The notes: generated by a model not told the origin, from the letters alone. Numbered from the stretch's first letter, positions 4,755 through 13,479 are shown. The stretch: DNA of 37,579 bases from Peptacetobacter sp900539645 (GCF_047807365.1 NZ_JBLOUI010000025.1:1-37579), one strand, 5' to 3'. Numbers and translations: made by a program.

Positions 4755-4829
4755 AAATGCTAATAAATGCTAAGGTTTAAAAATGTAGTGTAAAATATCA
4801 GTCCTATTTTTAGAAAGTTTGACACTACA
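4755..4829 (+). promoter_or_regulatory. 10-bp doublet followed by inverted 8-mers with 30-bp spacer, copy 2
   Basis: AAATGCTAAT (4755-4764) and AAATGCTAAG (4765-4774) are tandem. TGTAGTGT (4784-4791) and ACACTACA (4822-4829) enclose exactly 30 bases, as in copy 1. The two spacers differ except for a shared ATATCAGT. Conserved spacing with diverged sequence argues for a selected geometry. Nothing gene-like follows up to the tRNA. Confidence 0.5.
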
Positions 4830-4978
4830 ACAGTTATGACAAGATGATGATATATTTTGTTATAAGATATTACTAATATTTCCTAAGGTAAAGAGCCATA
4901 TTAAACGATTAAAAAAATAAAGATAATGTATTGTTTCACTTAATCACTACTTTTTACAAGGTAACAAGCTTTTTTTAA

Positions 4979-5000
4979 TTCCCCTACAATTCCCCTACAA
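4979..5000 (+). repeat. Tandem 11-bp repeats, possible integrase arm sites
   Basis: TTCCCCTACAA is repeated exactly twice (4979-4989, 4990-5000), 72 bases from the tRNA 3' end. Short tandem arm-type sites close to a tRNA attachment site are common for tyrosine-integrase elements. The integrase itself is not in the window, so this is an inference. Confidence 0.4.
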
Positions 5001-5004
5001 ACCA

Positions 5005-5043
5005 CAAAAAATAGAAAAACACCAACATAAAAGTTAGTGTTTT
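5005..5043 (-). terminator. Terminator downstream of tRNA-Leu
   Basis: On the minus strand AAAACACTAAC pairs with GTTGGTGTTTT (plus 5033-5043 with 5016-5026) with one wobble, and TCTATTTTTTG follows. It lies about 30 bases beyond the tRNA 3' end. Confidence 0.65.
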
Positions 5044-5071
5044 CAGTGTGTTTAAAAGATATATAATTTTA

Positions 5072-5153
5072 TGGTACCGCTGACGGGACTTGAACCCGTA
5101 CGGTTTCCCGCATGATTTTGAGTCATGTGCGTCTGCCATTCCGCCACAGCGGC
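5072..5153 (-). tRNA. tRNA-Leu (anticodon CAA)
   Basis: 82 nt on the minus strand. The acceptor GCCGCTG pairs with CAGCGGT, with a G-U at position 1-72. The anticodon arm is CATGA-CTCAAAA-TCATG, giving anticodon CAA (reads UUG). The variable arm (CGGGAAACCG-like) is long, as expected for tRNA-Leu, and the T arm ACGGGTTCAAGTCCCGT is intact. The CCA end is encoded. Its 3' end faces the accessory island, so it is the likely attachment site. A repeat of the tRNA 3' end is not seen elsewhere in the window. Confidence 0.93.
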
Positions 5154-5175
5154 AAGTTAAAAAACTATACTACAT

Positions 5176-5204
5176 ATTATAACAATTAAATATATTTGAA
5201 TCAA
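5176..5204 (-). promoter_or_regulatory. tRNA-Leu promoter
   Basis: On the minus strand TTGATT (complement of 5199-5204) and TATAAT (complement of 5176-5181) are 17 bp apart, with the tRNA beginning 22 bases after the -10. Confidence 0.65.
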
Positions 5205-5375
5205 GCATTATAACACATACAAAATCAAAAAAATATATAATTTAAAAAAGATTTATTTTTTATTAAGATATAATACTAAAAAAATTCACTCTGTTATGAT
5301 AATATAATATAAGTAATGCAAAAAAGAATTGACAAGAAAAATTGAAATAAAAAAATGGAAAACGGAGTGATAAAT

Positions 5376-8030
5376 TTGAATAAAAGACTCATCATAATAG
5401 ATGGAAACTCGATAATAAATAGAGCTTTTTATGCTCTACCACAAACAATGGATAATAAAGAAGGACTTCATACAAATGCAATATATGGATTTACAACGAT
5501 GTTGTTCAAAATGATAGAAATATATGAACCAACTCATATAAGTGTTGCATTTGATAGAAAGGCTCCTACATTTAGACATAAAGAATACAGCGAGTATAAA
5601 GCTGGAAGAAAGAAAATGCCTCAGGAACTGTTTGAACAGATGCAGCCATTAAAGGATCTATTAGATGCTTTCAAGATAGAGAGATTTGAAATAGATGGCT
5701 ATGAGGCGGACGATATAATAGGTACTATATCTAAAGCTGCAGAAGAAGATGGATTTGAAGTATTTATAGTAACAGGGGATAAAGATGCTATACAGTTAGC
5801 GTCTAATAAGACTACTACACTTATAACTAAAAAAGGTGTAGCAGATGTAGAAGAATATAACTACGATTCAGTAATAGAAAAATACGAAATGACACCTACA
5901 CAGTTTATAGATTTAAAAGGACTTATGGGAGATAAATCGGATAATATACCTGGTGTGCCTGGAGTAGGTGAAAAAACAGGTATAAAACTTATAAAACAGT
6001 TTGGAAGTATAGAAAACTTAGTTGAACATACAGATGAACTTAAAGGAAGTATTAAGAAAAAAATAGAAGAAAATAAAGAAGAAGCTATACACAGTAAATG
6101 GCTTGCTACTATTGTAAGAGATGTTCCAATAGAATTTGATTTAGATAAGATGATATTTGGAGACTACAAAGTAGAAGATGTTATAGAAAAATTCCAGTTC
6201 TTCAAATTTACAAGCCTTATAAAAAAGGTTATGGATATGAGCGGGGATTCTAATATGGCAGAAGATAACTCAACAGAGATAGATGTAAATTATGATGTGA
6301 ATTCTTCAGAATTGATATCTATTATAAAAGAAAAGGGAGAGTTTGCATTAAAGGTAGTTTCTAAAACAGGAAATCTTTTAGAAAAGAATATAATATCTAT
6401 GTATATTACATTAGATGGAGATAAAGTATTCTGTGTATCTGAAGATAAAGTAATAGACTTCAGAGAAGTTTTAGAGTCTAAGGATATAAAGAAATATGGA
6501 TATAACATGAAAGAAGACTATGTGGCACTAATGCCTTATGAAATAGCTTTAAAAGGCATGTCATTTGATATAGCTATAGCAGAGTATTTAATAGACTCTA
6601 CATCTACTAACACAAGCGAATGTAGTGCAATAGCAATGAAATACCTTATGAAGTCAGTTAAATCTAAAGAAGAGCTACTTGGAAAAGGTGTAAAGGCTAA
6701 AAAGTTTGAGGATTTAGCAAAAGAAGAGCTTTCTGGATATATTTCTTCAATTCTAAATACTGTAGTAAATGCTATGCCTAAGATGAAGGAAGAAATAGAA
6801 AGTACAGAAATAGAAAAACTATTCAACGATGTTGAAATGCCACTTGTAGAAGTATTGGGAAATATGGAGTATACAGGGATCAAAGTTGACAAGGAAATGC
6901 TTGCTGAGCTTGGAAAAGAGTTTACGAAGATAATATCTTCTCTTGAAGAAGAAATATACGGATATGCAGGCGAAGAGTTCAATATAAACTCTCCAAAACA
7001 GTTAGGTGTAATATTATTTGAAAAACTAGAACTACCTGTAATCAAGAAAACTAAGACAGGATACTCAACTAATGCTGAAGTTCTTGAAAAATTAAAAGAT
7101 AAACATCCTATTATAGATAAAATAGGTGAATATAGACAGATAGTAAAATTAAATTCTACATATGTTGAAGGGCTTACTGCTCTTATAAACCCAATAGATG
7201 GTAGAATACATTCTACATTCAATCAGACTATAACTACAACAGGAAGAATTTCTTCTACAGAGCCAAATCTACAGAATATACCTGTAAGAATGGAAATAGG
7301 TAGAAGACTTAGAGCTGTATTTGTTTCGGATGATGAAAAAAGACTTGTAGATGCCGATTATTCTCAGGTTGAACTTAGAGTTCTTGCGCATATGAGTGGA
7401 GACGAACATATGATAGATGCATTTGCTCATGGAGAAGATATACATAGAAAGACTGCATCTCAGGTATTTAACGTGCCAGTAGAAGAGGTTACTCCAGAGC
7501 TTAGAAGTGCTGCAAAAGCTGTAAACTTTGGAATAATATATGGTAAAACTGATTTTGGTCTATCTGAAGACTTAAATATACCTGTACCACAGGCAAAACA
7601 GTACATAGAAAGTTATTTTGCTAAGTACGAAAAAATAAAGGAATTTATGGATAATATTATTGAAACTGCTGAAAAAGATGGATATTCTCAGACAATGTTC
7701 AATAGAAGAAGATATATTCCTGAAATAAAATCTAAAAACTTTATGGAAAGAAATAGAGGTAAAAGAGCTGCAATGAACGCACCTATACAGGGAAGTGCGG
7801 CTGATATTATAAAGATAGCGATGGTAAATGTATTTAGAAGATTAGAAAAAGAAGAATTAAAATCAAAACTAATACTTCAGGTACACGATGAGCTTATCGT
7901 TGAAACTCCAATAGATGAACTTGAAAAAGTTGAAAAAATAGTTAGAGAAGAGATGGAAAACGCAGTAGATATGAAGGTTTCACTTACTGTAGACTTAAAT
8001 ACTGGCGTTTCTTGGTATGAAACAAAGTAG
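5376..8030 (+). CDS. polA: DNA polymerase I
   Basis: Repair and Okazaki-fragment-processing polymerase, 884 aa from the TTG chosen here. That TTG follows CGGAGTG at 6-base spacing and gives the family start MNKRLIIIDGNSIINRAFYA; an in-frame ATG 21 bases upstream has no ribosome binding site. Residues 1-290 are the 5'-3' nuclease (GDKSDNIPGVPGVGEKT helix-hairpin region). Residues 300-480 are the proofreading-like domain, in which the DxE metal-binding motif is not visible, so proofreading is probably lost as in other Firmicutes. Residues 490-884 are the polymerase: motif A DYSQVELRVLAHMSGD, motif B RSAAKAVNFGIIYGK, motif C QVHDELIVE. It is followed after 8 bases by coaE. CAG dominates its Gln codons. 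Confidence 0.97.
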   Translation: MNKRLIIIDGNSIINRAFYALPQTMDNKEGLHTNAIYGFTTMLFKMIEIYEPTHISVAFDRKAPTFRHKEYSEYKAGRKKMPQELFEQMQPLKDLLDAFKIERFEIDGYEADDIIGTISKAAEEDGFEVFIVTGDKDAIQLASNKTTTLITKKGVADVEEYNYDSVIEKYEMTPTQFIDLKGLMGDKSDNIPGVPGVGEKTGIKLIKQFGSIENLVEHTDELKGSIKKKIEENKEEAIHSKWLATIVRDVPIEFDLDKMIFGDYKVEDVIEKFQFFKFTSLIKKVMDMSGDSNMAEDNSTEIDVNYDVNSSELISIIKEKGEFALKVVSKTGNLLEKNIISMYITLDGDKVFCVSEDKVIDFREVLESKDIKKYGYNMKEDYVALMPYEIALKGMSFDIAIAEYLIDSTSTNTSECSAIAMKYLMKSVKSKEELLGKGVKAKKFEDLAKEELSGYISSILNTVVNAMPKMKEEIESTEIEKLFNDVEMPLVEVLGNMEYTGIKVDKEMLAELGKEFTKIISSLEEEIYGYAGEEFNINSPKQLGVILFEKLELPVIKKTKTGYSTNAEVLEKLKDKHPIIDKIGEYRQIVKLNSTYVEGLTALINPIDGRIHSTFNQTITTTGRISSTEPNLQNIPVRMEIGRRLRAVFVSDDEKRLVDADYSQVELRVLAHMSGDEHMIDAFAHGEDIHRKTASQVFNVPVEEVTPELRSAAKAVNFGIIYGKTDFGLSEDLNIPVPQAKQYIESYFAKYEKIKEFMDNIIETAEKDGYSQTMFNRRRYIPEIKSKNFMERNRGKRAAMNAPIQGSAADIIKIAMVNVFRRLEKEELKSKLILQVHDELIVETPIDELEKVEKIVREEMENAVDMKVSLTVDLNTGVSWYETK

Positions 8031-8038
8031 GTGATTAT

Positions 8039-8641
8039 ATGCTAAAGATTGGACTTACAGGAAGCATAGGTTGTGGTAAAAGTAGCCTTTCTAATATATT
8101 GAAAAATCACAGTATACCTATAATAGATGCAGACATAAAAGGAAGAGAAATATATGAAGACAAAGAACTACTAAAGGCTATTGAAGATGCCTTTGGTAGT
8201 TCTGTAATATATGAAGACGGTACTCTAAACAGAAAAAATCTTGGGAAAATAGTTTTTAGCGATGATAACAAGTTAGAAAAATTAAATAGTTTAACGCATC
8301 CAGCTATAAGAAAAATGATAAATGATGATCTTGATAAATATGAAAAAAGAGGAGAAAAAATGGCTGTAATCGACGCTGCACTTCTAATAGAAGCTGGTTT
8401 TGTAAGTATGCTAGATACAGTAGTAGTTGTTATATGTTCAGAAGATGTACAGTTACAGAGAGTAATACTTAGAGATAACTGCAGTGAAGATGAAGCTATG
8501 GGTAGAATAAAATCACAGATGCCTCAAGAAGAAAAGGTGAAATATGCTGAATTTGTTGTAGATAATTCAGGAACATTAAATCAGTTAGAGGAAGAAGCAG
8601 AAGAGCTGATTAGAAAGCTAGAGGAAAAAATTGAAAAATAA
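8039..8641 (+). CDS. coaE: Dephospho-CoA kinase
   Basis: Last step of coenzyme A synthesis: phosphorylates the ribose 3'-OH of dephospho-CoA using ATP. 200 aa, normal family length. P-loop GLTGSIGCGKS lies at residues 5-15, IIDADIKGREIY follows near residue 29, and the LTHPAIR motif is near residue 84. The ATG follows TAGGTGA, which overlaps the polA stop region, and the end overlaps the next gene by 11 bases, so polA-coaE-lytic transglycosylase are likely cotranscribed. Confidence 0.96.
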   Translation: MLKIGLTGSIGCGKSSLSNILKNHSIPIIDADIKGREIYEDKELLKAIEDAFGSSVIYEDGTLNRKNLGKIVFSDDNKLEKLNSLTHPAIRKMINDDLDKYEKRGEKMAVIDAALLIEAGFVSMLDTVVVVICSEDVQLQRVILRDNCSEDEAMGRIKSQMPQEEKVKYAEFVVDNSGTLNQLEEEAEELIRKLEEKIEK

Positions 8642-9191
8642 AACTAGCTTAAAAGTGATTTTAGTTTTGATTTTATTCTCAATAATTTTTATTGGATTTA
8701 ATTTTAAGTCTATTGAAGAAATGTTTTATCCAAGAAGATATAATGAGTACGTTCAAAAGTATTCAAAAGAATACAATATAGATAAATATTTAGTATATAG
8801 TGTTATAAAGGCTGAGAGTAAATTTATTCCGGATGCGCAGTCTCATAAAGGAGCCAAGGGACTTATGCAAATAAGTGATACTACGGCAAAATGGGCAGAA
8901 AAAGAAATAGGAATAGATAGTAAAAAGATTTTTGAGCCTGAAACAAATATAAAGACAGGATGTTGGTATTTAGCTAGACTCTATAAGGAGTTTGGCAAGA
9001 GAGATTTAGTCATAGCAGCTTACAATGGTGGATCAGGAAATGTAAGAAAATGGCTAAAAGATGAGGAATATAGTAAAGATGGAGTAAATCTTCATGATAT
9101 TCCATTTGAAGAGACATTAAAATATGTGGATAAAGTAAATAGAAATTATGCCATGTATAAAAAAATATACTGCGGGAAGGAAGCAAATTAG
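8631..9191 (+). CDS. Membrane-anchored lytic transglycosylase (SLT domain)
   Basis: 186 aa. One N-terminal hydrophobic segment (about residues 8-24) exports or anchors it. It is followed by a Slt70/MltC-type transglycosylase domain that cleaves peptidoglycan glycan strands. The catalytic glutamate is Glu62 in KAESKFIPDA; the GAKGLMQI and AAYNGG motifs of family 1 are present. The TTG start follows GAGG and overlaps coaE by 11 bases. The stop is immediately followed by the next ATG. Confidence 0.9.
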   Translation: MKNKTSLKVILVLILFSIIFIGFNFKSIEEMFYPRRYNEYVQKYSKEYNIDKYLVYSVIKAESKFIPDAQSHKGAKGLMQISDTTAKWAEKEIGIDSKKIFEPETNIKTGCWYLARLYKEFGKRDLVIAAYNGGSGNVRKWLKDEEYSKDGVNLHDIPFEETLKYVDKVNRNYAMYKKIYCGKEAN

Positions 9192-11288
9192 ATGAAAAAA
9201 ACTAAGATTATTAGTATTATATTAGCCGTAGCCCTTGCAGTAGGGGGATGTTCGGCTTTTAATGGCGATAAAAAAGAAGAAAAGACAAGCGATACAAAGA
9301 AAACATACTCAGAAAAGATACAGTTGGCAATACAGAAACCAAGTACGATAAGTCCAATTACTAATACGGATGAAAGTGTTTTAAATGTATTAAATCTAGT
9401 ATATGATGGGCTTTTTGAGCTTAATAAAAACTATAATGCAATACCTAAGCTAGTAAAAAATAGTAAGATGTCATCTGATGGTAAGCAGATGGATATAGTT
9501 TTAAAAGATGCGAAATGGCATGATGGAAATCCTGTAACAGCAGATGATGTAGCTTTTACTGTTTCATCAATAAGATCTAATAAAACAAGTCCATATAATT
9601 ATATGGTGCAGAATATATCTGATGTTGTAGTAAATGGAGAAAAAAATCTTACTATAAAATTCAAAAATAATGCTGCATTTGCAAAGGAAAATTTAACATT
9701 TCCTATAGTCAGCAAGGTTCAGTTATCTGGAAAAGATATAAATAATGTTGATGCAAATAAGGTAGGTAATGGAGTTTATAAAATTGCAAGTTATTCAGAT
9801 AGAGAGGGAATATCTCTAGAAGTAAATAAAGATTACTATGGAGATATTCCAAAGAGTGCTATGAATATAAATGTAAATATTGTTCCAGATGAAGATACAA
9901 TAGTATCTACTGTTGAGGCATTAGAGAGCGATATGGTTAAGGCGGATTCAGATAATTTAAGCCGGTTCCAGAATAGCCGGTTTGACATTAAGTCTTACGA
10001 GGGAAGAGATTATGATGCTGTTATAATAAATCAGTCAAATTTACTTCTTGCAAATGCTAATTTTAGAAAGGCGATAGTTTCTGCAATAAATAGAACTGCG
10101 ATAATAGAAAATGGATATATGGGGCATGTACATTCTGTAAATATTCCGATAAATTCTAAATCTAAATATTATGAAAGCTCTATAAAAAATATGGAATATA
10201 GCACAGAAAATGCTGAAAAATATATGAAAGAGATAAAAATTAATAAGAAGGATAAGATTAAGGAAACACAGGTAAATGCTACAAATAAACCTAATAATAA
10301 GGTGAATTCAAGTAGTGGAAATAATAAAACAAATTCCTCTAATAAACCTAGTAGTTCTGGAAATTCTGGTGGATCTAGCAACAATACAGGTACTTCAGAT
10401 AATAGTGGATCAGATGCAAATCAAGCACCTAGTGGAGGTGATTCTGGAACTCAGAACAGTGGAGGCTCTAATGCAGGAAGTTCTTCAGGTGGAGAATCAG
10501 CAGGTAATGGAGCAGGAGGAGAAGCTAGAATTCTAGATTCTTCTGAAGAAACTAGAAATACTGTTTATTCTACTGATGAGGATAAGGAAGAGTTTGAAAA
10601 AATTGCTGATGAAAATAATGATTCTGTTATAGCTAAAAATCTTGTTAGAACTACTAATAACAATAAAGAAAATGCAAATAATCAAAATAATAATGCGGCT
10701 AATAATAATCAGAACAGCAACAATCAAAATAATAATACAACACAGAATAAAAATGATGCAGCTAATAAAAAAACTAAAAAAGAAGAAAATCCTTATTACA
10801 CAGAAAAAGAAATAAAAACTATGATAAACTCTATAACTTTAAAAATAATCGTAAATAGAGAAAATAGTGAAAGAGTCAAATCTGCAAATATGATATCTGA
10901 AAACTTAAAGGCTGTTGGAATTAAGTCAGAGGTTGTTCTTTTAGATTCACTTGGCATGCAGAAATCATTAGCTAATAGATCATATGATTTAGCTGTTACA
11001 GGATGGCAGATATCTAGTATCCCTAATATAACAGAAATTATGAAAGCTATATGTCCTAATGATGCAGGACTAAATGAGAGATTAGGAAAGATACAGGGAG
11101 CAACTAGTGAAGAGGATATTAAGAAAATTTATGCAGATATAGAAAAATATTGCATAGATAATGCATTATTTATAAGTATAGGTGTAAAAGATAACTATAT
11201 GATTATAAATAAAAGACTAAAAACTGATTTATATATGAATGATTATGACCAGTATAGAGGTATAGAAATGGTAACTCCTTCAAAATAA
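9192..11288 (+). CDS. Peptide-binding ABC lipoprotein with a long low-complexity insert
   Basis: 698 aa, SBP_bac_5 (OppA/DppA) family. Signal peptide with lipobox VGGC, so lipidated at Cys20. Residues 40-350 are the first part of the binding fold (LVYDGLFELNKNYNAIPKL, WHDGNPVTADDVAFT). Residues about 357-533 are a Ser/Gly/Asn/Gln-rich stretch (SSGNNKTNSSNKPSSSGNSG and NNQNNNAANNNQNSNNQNNN type). Residues 540-698 resume the fold (LKIIVNRENSERVKSANMIS, YDLAVTGWQISS). The family usually has about 500-560 residues without such a split. No permease or ATPase gene is adjacent, so it may work with a distant transporter or have another surface role. The start immediately follows the previous stop; the ribosome binding site (GGGAAGGA) lies within the preceding gene. 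Confidence 0.85.
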   Translation: MKKTKIISIILAVALAVGGCSAFNGDKKEEKTSDTKKTYSEKIQLAIQKPSTISPITNTDESVLNVLNLVYDGLFELNKNYNAIPKLVKNSKMSSDGKQMDIVLKDAKWHDGNPVTADDVAFTVSSIRSNKTSPYNYMVQNISDVVVNGEKNLTIKFKNNAAFAKENLTFPIVSKVQLSGKDINNVDANKVGNGVYKIASYSDREGISLEVNKDYYGDIPKSAMNINVNIVPDEDTIVSTVEALESDMVKADSDNLSRFQNSRFDIKSYEGRDYDAVIINQSNLLLANANFRKAIVSAINRTAIIENGYMGHVHSVNIPINSKSKYYESSIKNMEYSTENAEKYMKEIKINKKDKIKETQVNATNKPNNKVNSSSGNNKTNSSNKPSSSGNSGGSSNNTGTSDNSGSDANQAPSGGDSGTQNSGGSNAGSSSGGESAGNGAGGEARILDSSEETRNTVYSTDEDKEEFEKIADENNDSVIAKNLVRTTNNNKENANNQNNNAANNNQNSNNQNNNTTQNKNDAANKKTKKEENPYYTEKEIKTMINSITLKIIVNRENSERVKSANMISENLKAVGIKSEVVLLDSLGMQKSLANRSYDLAVTGWQISSIPNITEIMKAICPNDAGLNERLGKIQGATSEEDIKKIYADIEKYCIDNALFISIGVKDNYMIINKRLKTDLYMNDYDQYRGIEMVTPSK

Positions 11289-11300
11289 TTTATAAAGTTT

Positions 11301-11334
11301 TTGCATTATTTGGTAAAATAAGATATTCTATAAT
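11301..11334 (+). promoter_or_regulatory. Candidate promoter of the NlpC/P60 gene
   Basis: TTGCAT (11301-11306) with TATTCT 17 bp later (11324-11329); TATAAT also occurs at 11329-11334. No clear terminator separates it from the lipoprotein gene, so read-through is possible. Confidence 0.4.
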
Positions 11335-11392
11335 TAGGTATAAAAAATAATAGAAAATTCTTTTAAATAGATATTATTATGGAGGTGGTTTA

Positions 11393-12868
11393 ATGAAAAA
11401 GGCAATAGCAGCGCTAGGAATAAGTGCGGTTACATTAGCGATGTCTTCTGCTGATTCTAGTGCTCTTGAAACAGCGACAGTTACGGCAGATGCTCTTAAT
11501 ATGAGAAGTGGGCCTGGAATAAGCTATAGTAAACGGGGAGTGCTTCATAAGGGCGCTAAGGTAACAGTTCTTGAAAAATCAAAAGGATGGGTTAAGATAA
11601 AAGATTCTTCAGGAAAAACAGCTTGGGTAAGTGGACAGTATTTAAGCACATCTGGAAGTAGCTCAAGCAACTCATCATCAGAAAGTGCGGGATATATTGC
11701 GTATGTTTCTGTAAACTCTAGCTTAAATGTTAGAAGTGAGTCTTCTACATCTGGAAGTGTAATTGCATCTTTAAAAAATGGCGAAAAAGTTCAGGTAATA
11801 GAGAAAAAGGACAATGGATGGAGCAAGATAAAAACAGAGTCTGGTAAAGTAGGATGGGCTAGTAGTAAATATCTAGTAAATACACCAAGTAACTCTGGAA
11901 ATACTAGTTCACAGAATAATTCTGTAGCAGCTTCAGGAAACGTAAAGGTAAATACATCTAGTGGCCTAAATGTAAGAAAAGGACCAGGAACAAATCATGC
12001 TATAATTGGCTCTTTAGCTGGAGGAAGTGTTGTTCAGGTAAAAGAAAAGTCTGGAGGTTGGGTAAAAGTTGTATTATCTAACGGAAGTACTGGTTGGGTA
12101 AGTGGACAGTATGTAAGTTCTACAAATGAATCTACTTCAAATTCAGGATCATCTCAGAATAATAAACCACCACAGAATAATGAATCTACAGTGGCATCAG
12201 GAAGAGTTAAAGTAACTATATCAAAAGCTCTAAATATAAGAAAAGGACCAGGAACAGGTAATGCTATAGTTGGCTCTTTAGCTGGAGGAAGTGTTGTAGA
12301 AGTTAAAGAAAAATCTAATGGATGGTATAAGATAAAAACAGCTAATGGTGTAGAAGGTTGGGTAAGTGGAGATTATGTTACTCCAACTGATGAACCTCTA
12401 AGCGGTGGAGCAAGTAGTAACAATTCTAGTTCAGGAAATAATAGTTCTAGTAGTAATAATAATGGATCTTTTGGAAGTGGAGAAAGCTCTGCTACTGGAG
12501 ATAAGATAGTTGATTATGCATACACATTATTAGGAGTTCCATATAAATGGGGCGGAAATGGACCTTCAAGCTTTGACTGTTCGGGATATACTCAGTGGGT
12601 ATACAAAAATGCAGCAGGAATTAGCATACCAAGAGTATCAAGAGATCAGGCTCAGGCAGGTAGTGCAGTAGAAAAAGGTAACTACAAAAAAGGAGATTTA
12701 TTATACTTTAATACTGGAGGAAGTGGTGTAAGCCATGTCGGTATATATATAGGTGGAGATAAATTCATACATTGTAGTGGAACTCAGTCAAAACCAGGTT
12801 CAGTAAAAGTAAGCTCGTTAAATGGATATTACGGAAACGTACTTTTAGGAGCTAGAAGATTTGTTTAA
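11393..12868 (+). CDS. Secreted cell-wall hydrolase, four SH3b domains plus NlpC/P60
   Basis: 491 aa. An N-terminal signal peptide (KKAIAALGISAVTLAMSSA) is followed by four bacterial SH3 repeats at about residues 26-86, 101-161, 185-242 and 268-325, joined by Ser/Asn-rich linkers. Each carries an LNxRxGPG/S and GWVSGQY/D-like pattern and probably binds the wall. Residues 370-491 are an NlpC/P60 endopeptidase, cutting the stem peptide, with Cys396 (FDCSGYTQWVY), His448 (SHVGIYIGG) and His460 (IHCSG) as catalytic candidates. The ATG follows GGAGGTGG. It is a single-gene unit with its own terminator. Confidence 0.92.
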   Translation: MKKAIAALGISAVTLAMSSADSSALETATVTADALNMRSGPGISYSKRGVLHKGAKVTVLEKSKGWVKIKDSSGKTAWVSGQYLSTSGSSSSNSSSESAGYIAYVSVNSSLNVRSESSTSGSVIASLKNGEKVQVIEKKDNGWSKIKTESGKVGWASSKYLVNTPSNSGNTSSQNNSVAASGNVKVNTSSGLNVRKGPGTNHAIIGSLAGGSVVQVKEKSGGWVKVVLSNGSTGWVSGQYVSSTNESTSNSGSSQNNKPPQNNESTVASGRVKVTISKALNIRKGPGTGNAIVGSLAGGSVVEVKEKSNGWYKIKTANGVEGWVSGDYVTPTDEPLSGGASSNNSSSGNNSSSSNNNGSFGSGESSATGDKIVDYAYTLLGVPYKWGGNGPSSFDCSGYTQWVYKNAAGISIPRVSRDQAQAGSAVEKGNYKKGDLLYFNTGGSGVSHVGIYIGGDKFIHCSGTQSKPGSVKVSSLNGYYGNVLLGARRFV

Positions 12869-12900
12869 TTGATTTTAAAAATAAATACAGTTATATAAAT

Positions 12901-12938
12901 AAGGACATCATACAAAAAATTGTACTGATGTCTTTTTT
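12901..12938 (+). terminator. Intrinsic terminator after the NlpC/P60 gene
   Basis: AAGGACATCA pairs with TGATGTCTTT, with an inner TACAA/TTGTA, and is followed by a T-run. Confidence 0.85.
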
Positions 12939-13084
12939 ATGTATTTTTAGAGCTTGTAGTTTTATAAAAATTATCATTTTTGGGGGTAAATACATACAAA
13001 TGTGAATACGTTTGCAAAATTATTTAAAAAATGAAAGAAAAAATTCGTAAAGTATAAAAAAATGACGATAAAGTATGAAAACGA

Positions 13085-13113
13085 TTGAAAAATTTTTGAA
13101 TATAAATTATAAT
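13085..13113 (+). promoter_or_regulatory. Distal promoter of the rnf operon
   Basis: TTGAAA (13085-13090) and TATAAT (13108-13113) are 17 bp apart. Transcription would start near 13120, leaving a leader of about 360 nt before rnfC. Confidence 0.6.
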
Positions 13114-13119
13114 ATAGAA

Positions 13120-13395
13120 GTTAAAAAGGTGTTGGATAAAATAAATAGCTTGAAATTTTACGCTGAGCTATACTTTTTTATGATGACTTATATTTTAAAG
13201 TCTGTTTTTAGTGTGCAGTTGTATCTACATATGTATACAAGATACAATTGTTGAAAAATAGACAAATAGAGTGACAAAATAAAAAAATATATAAACATAT
13301 ATCTTTAATTCTGCTAGGTATAGGTTTTAAATAAGAAAAAATACCTAAGTTAAGGTGGAATTCTAAAGTTTGTGGGTAAAATTGGAGATATTTTT
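13120..13395 (+). promoter_or_regulatory. Long structured leader before rnfC
   Basis: No gene is seen. Three inverted repeats are visible: ATAGCT/AGCTAT (about 13145-13171) followed by ACTTTTTTAT, which looks like a weak terminator; TTGTATC/GATACAA (about 13218-13247) enclosing TACATATGTA; and TAGGTAT/ATACCTA (13316-13350). The combination could be an attenuator or a regulatory RNA, but I do not recognise a known riboswitch. Confidence 0.35.
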
Positions 13396-13400
13396 TTAAC

Positions 13401-13435
13401 AATACTTAAGTATTTTTATTATATATAGTATACTA
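13401..13435 (+). promoter_or_regulatory. Proximal rnf promoter overlapping two palindromes
   Basis: TTAAGT (13406-13411) and TATACT (13429-13434) are 17 bp apart. The -35 lies in the perfect palindrome AATACTTAAGTATT (13401-13414) and the -10 in TAGTATACTA (13426-13435), so a dimeric regulator could block this promoter. TTAACAA at 13396-13402 resembles one half of a Rex site, but the other half is missing. Confidence 0.45.
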
Positions 13436-13479
13436 ATATATGATAGAAAAATTGTTTATTATAGATAGGGGGTAAAATA

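Noticed and set aside
5355..5375. Upstream ATG start for polA
   Set aside because: It has no ribosome binding site, whereas the TTG at 5376 follows GGAGTG and gives the conserved N-terminus.
13396..13402. Rex operator before rnfC
   Set aside because: Only a TTAACAA half is present; the matching half at the expected distance is absent.
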